Source: Bryobacterales bacterium (GTDB taxonomy: Bacteria > Acidobacteriota > Terriglobia > Bryobacterales > Bryobacteraceae). Taken from it: a DNA stretch of 15,719 nucleotides. The position numbers and the translations under genes were made by a program. Positions 13,081 to 15,719 of the stretch are shown here, piece after piece. Location: contig DOZZ01000044.1 in assembly GCA_003517725.1 (NCBI GenBank), positions 8,617 through 24,335 of the forward strand, read 5' to 3'. Below the pieces are notes generated by a model. It saw only the letters and a program-made list of their open reading frames with translations, ran no database searches and had not been told where the DNA came from. Positions within the stretch are counted from its first letter, which is position 1. The number at the start of each line of letters is the position of its first letter.

Positions 13081-15719
13081 ATGAGTCCGGTCAAGAATTT
13101 CGGGCCGTATGAGATTTTGTCCCTCCTGGGCTCCGGCGGGATGGGCGAAGTTTACCGCGCCCGCGACTCCAGACTGCAGCGGGACGTGGCGCTCAAAATC
13201 GTTAGCAAAGAGGCCGCGCGGTTCGCTACCGAGGCACGCGCGGTCGCGGCACTCAACCATCCCAACATTGTGGCCATCTTCGATTTTGGCGATCAGGATG
13301 GCACTCCTTACACCGTCAGTGAACTGATTGAGGGCGATTCGCTGCGGCAGCTGCTGGGGAAGGGGCCGGTGCCGGTCCGCCGGCTGATCGACATTGCGAT
13401 GCAGATTGCCGACGGACTCTCGGCAGCGCATGGGGCCGGGATCACGCATCGCGATCTGAAGCCGGAAAACATCATGCTTACCCCGCAGGGACGCGTGAAG
13501 ATTCTTGATTTCGGTCTGGCACGGCATGCCGAACCCGCGCTGATTGGGAACGGCGACCTGACCGCAAAAATCCAGACACAAGCCGGGGCCATTCTCGGTA
13601 CGCCGAACTACATGAGTCCGGAGCAAGCGCGTGGAGCGGTGGTGGACTACCGCTCCGACCAGTTTTCGCTGGGGCTGATTCTGTATGAGATGGCCACGGG
13701 CAAGAAAGCGTTCGCCAAAGACAGCCAGGTGGAGACGCTGGCGGCCATCGTGCGCGAGGAGCCCGCGCCGGTGGAACTCAAACTTCCGGCACCGCTGCGG
13801 TGGACCATGGACCGGTGCCTGGCCAAAGAGCCCGCGGCGCGTTATGAATCGACCCGCGACCTTTATCAGGACCTGCGCAATCAGCACGAGCATTTCTCCG
13901 ACCTGTTCAGTACCAGCGGGGAAAGTGCGGCCGCGGCGATGCCGAAGCGAACATGGATGTCCTGGGCAATCCCGGTGGCGTGTCTTGTGGCGGGCGCAGC
14001 GGGCGCGCTGTTACTCGCGCCCAAACATCATGGCATCGAGAACTATCGTTTCGCGCCCATCGAAATCTCGATGGAGAGCCCATCGCCTGCGGTGTGGGCT
14101 CCGGATGGAAAGGCGTTTGCCTATTCCGCGCGGGTGGACGGCAAGCCGCAGGTTTTCATTCGATACCTAAATTTATCCGTGCCGACCCGGATCACACAAC
14201 TGGCAAACGGAGCGTCCGCGTATGGATGGTCGGCAGACAGCCAGCGCATCTTCATTGCCGGAAAGAATCCCCAGGGCACGGTACCGCCGCTAGCGCTTTT
14301 TTCCGTCTCCATTACGGGCGGCGAACCCCAATTTGTGATGCCGCTGCCGACCGATAGCCTGGTGCGGGACAACGCCGCATGGACGAGCATTGCCCGGGAC
14401 GGAAAGGCGTTGGCGACGCTGCAAAGAGAAGAAGACGGCGCCATGTCGGTTGCCATTTCTTCCCCCGTTGGCGCCCCCCTGAAACCCTACCTCCCGGCAC
14501 CCTTCAAGGCTAAGGATTTGTCCAACTTCCCGACGTTGAAGTTCTCGCCCGATGGGTCCCGGATTCTGTACTTCGTCACTCGAAACCGCTTGGGGGAAGT
14601 CTGGAATATTCCCTTACCAGCCGGAAGCGGGGTCCCACAATTGATTCTGAAAGACCTGCCGCATTATGGCGGGCCACCGACGTTCTCCTGGTTTCCAGAC
14701 AACCGGCATATCGTGATTTCGCTCCGGGTGCGCCAGGCGGATACCAGCCATCTCTGGATTATGGACACGGTCACGGGACGCCGCACGGCGCTGACCACGG
14801 GGCTAGGCTCGGAGAACTCTCCGGCAGTCTCGCCGGATGGCAAGCAGATCTTGTTTCTTGAAAGTAGCGGAGATTACAAGCTCGTCTCCGCGTCCCTGGA
14901 AGACGCTTCCATCCATACGCTGATCTCTTCGCAAAGGCCCGCTGCGATGCCTGCATGGGCCCGAAAATCCGAAAAGTTTGCTTACGTCACAAACCGCGAC
15001 GGCGAACCTGAGATCTGGCTGCATGAAGGCGATGGATCCGAGCGTCCCCTCGTGACCCCGGCTCTATTTCCGCCTGGAACTACCGACTGGTGGATGAACC
15101 CCTTGCTTTCGGCCGGGGGCGAGCGCCTGGCCTATACGCGGCTTGGCACGGGAGACGAGATTGCGATATGGATCTCGTCGCTAGCGGGTGGACGTCCCGT
15201 TCGCCTCACGAACGCGGACGACGGTGAGGCACTGGCGGCGTGGTCTCCGGACGGTGGTCGCATCGCCTATCTCAAGCGTGACGGGCGGCGATCTCTTCTT
15301 ATGACTTGCAAAACCAGCGGAGAGGCAACCCCGGTTCCGCTGCGTTCACAACTTTTGCCCAACTTGCCGGACTGGTCCCCTACCGGCGAATGGATCTCGT
15401 TCCGCGACGATTCCGGCTGGAGTCTTATCTCACCCGACGGCAAGTCCACCCGCGCCATCGGGCAGATCGCCACGCCCCACATGACCTTTTCGAAAGACGG
15501 CAAGACGCTGTATGGAATCCGCGAAGAGGGAACGCACCAATACCTATTTTCGCTCAATATCGCGACCAACCAAGTGAAAACCATAGGGGATGTGGGCGTG
15601 GATTTTAGGCCTGTCAACCCGCTACGGTCGAGTATTCACTTTAGCCTTGCGCCGGATGGCAAGAGCATCCTCTATTCGACCCTGGCACAAAAAGAGGGCC
15701 TCTGGATGCTGGAAGGCTT
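13081..15719 (+). CDS. Membrane-anchored Ser/Thr protein kinase with TolB-like beta-propeller (right end missing)
   Basis: The frame is open from the ATG at 13081 to the window edge, 879 codons. The kinase domain (about 1-270) is complete: GSGGMGEVYRA glycine loop (17-27), Lys39, Glu51, HRDLKPEN (123-130), DFG (143-145), GTPNYMSPEQ (173-182) and RSDQFSLG (192-199), typical of bacterial PknB-like kinases. One membrane helix (about 293-313) puts the rest outside. That part contains at least ten repeats with S/A-P-D-G followed by a hydrophobic strand, e.g. WAPDGKAFAYS, FSPDGSRILY, VSPDGKQILF, WSPDGGRIAY, a TolB/WD40-like propeller. It should sense or bind something in the periplasm and signal inward. 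An in-frame stop directly precedes the ATG, which fixes the start; no Shine-Dalgarno is visible. The last residues (GLWMLEG) look like the usual end of such proteins, so little is probably missing. Confidence 0.93.
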   Translation, partial: MSPVKNFGPYEILSLLGSGGMGEVYRARDSRLQRDVALKIVSKEAARFATEARAVAALNHPNIVAIFDFGDQDGTPYTVSELIEGDSLRQLLGKGPVPVRRLIDIAMQIADGLSAAHGAGITHRDLKPENIMLTPQGRVKILDFGLARHAEPALIGNGDLTAKIQTQAGAILGTPNYMSPEQARGAVVDYRSDQFSLGLILYEMATGKKAFAKDSQVETLAAIVREEPAPVELKLPAPLRWTMDRCLAKEPAARYESTRDLYQDLRNQHEHFSDLFSTSGESAAAAMPKRTWMSWAIPVACLVAGAAGALLLAPKHHGIENYRFAPIEISMESPSPAVWAPDGKAFAYSARVDGKPQVFIRYLNLSVPTRITQLANGASAYGWSADSQRIFIAGKNPQGTVPPLALFSVSITGGEPQFVMPLPTDSLVRDNAAWTSIARDGKALATLQREEDGAMSVAISSPVGAPLKPYLPAPFKAKDLSNFPTLKFSPDGSRILYFVTRNRLGEVWNIPLPAGSGVPQLILKDLPHYGGPPTFSWFPDNRHIVISLRVRQADTSHLWIMDTVTGRRTALTTGLGSENSPAVSPDGKQILFLESSGDYKLVSASLEDASIHTLISSQRPAAMPAWARKSEKFAYVTNRDGEPEIWLHEGDGSERPLVTPALFPPGTTDWWMNPLLSAGGERLAYTRLGTGDEIAIWISSLAGGRPVRLTNADDGEALAAWSPDGGRIAYLKRDGRRSLLMTCKTSGEATPVPLRSQLLPNLPDWSPTGEWISFRDDSGWSLISPDGKSTRAIGQIATPHMTFSKDGKTLYGIREEGTHQYLFSLNIATNQVKTIGDVGVDFRPVNPLRSSIHFSLAPDGKSILYSTLAQKEGLWMLEG

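Overview
The window looks like chromosomal DNA of an acidobacterium close to Bryobacterales / 'Candidatus Solibacter'. The evidence is high G+C with G/C-ending codons, a secreted hydrolase ending in what reads as the Solibacter-type C-terminal beta domain (TIGR03437), a large Ser/Thr kinase fused through one membrane helix to a TolB-like propeller, and tightly overlapping operons with GTG and TTG starts. This assignment is inferred from protein types, not from a marker gene.

Layout. (1) 1-2437, plus strand: the 3' end of a TlyA-type rRNA methyltransferase, then NAD kinase (14-nt overlap), then a dicarboxylate/amino acid:cation symporter 1 nt further on. (2) 2438-3083: a low-GC island at a strand switch with two hairpins and a DUF433-DUF5615 antitoxin-toxin pair on the minus strand. 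(3) 3170-6230, minus strand: a compact operon, in transcription order DUF1844 protein, PhnP-like metallo-hydrolase, RibF (FMN/FAD synthesis) and a LacD-type class I aldolase. The first three overlap by 4 nt each; the aldolase follows after 33 nt. (4) 6308-10949, plus strand, divergent from (3): MazG, a COG3375-type GNAT acyltransferase, an enolase-superfamily N-succinylamino acid racemase / o-succinylbenzoate synthase, an MFS exporter and a pteridine-reductase-like SDR. Every junction overlaps (22, 4, 4 and 17 nt), so this is one transcription unit. (5) 10989-12686: a secreted SGNH/GDSL hydrolase with a TIGR03437-type domain. (6) 12687-13080: an intergenic stretch carrying three copies of a short repeat word. 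(7) 13081 to the window end: a receptor-like Ser/Thr kinase whose frame is still open at the edge but probably nearly complete.

How the genes fit together. The most suggestive unit is the GNAT-racemase pair. In Geobacillus a GNAT succinyltransferase, an N-succinylamino acid racemase and an M20 desuccinylase convert D- to L-amino acids irreversibly. Here the first two are translationally coupled and followed by an efflux-type MFS protein, while the deacylase is absent from the window. The minus-strand operon combines flavin cofactor synthesis with a PhnP-like phosphodiesterase and a sugar-bisphosphate aldolase, a plausible housekeeping set. No tRNA, rRNA, CRISPR array or insertion sequence was seen.
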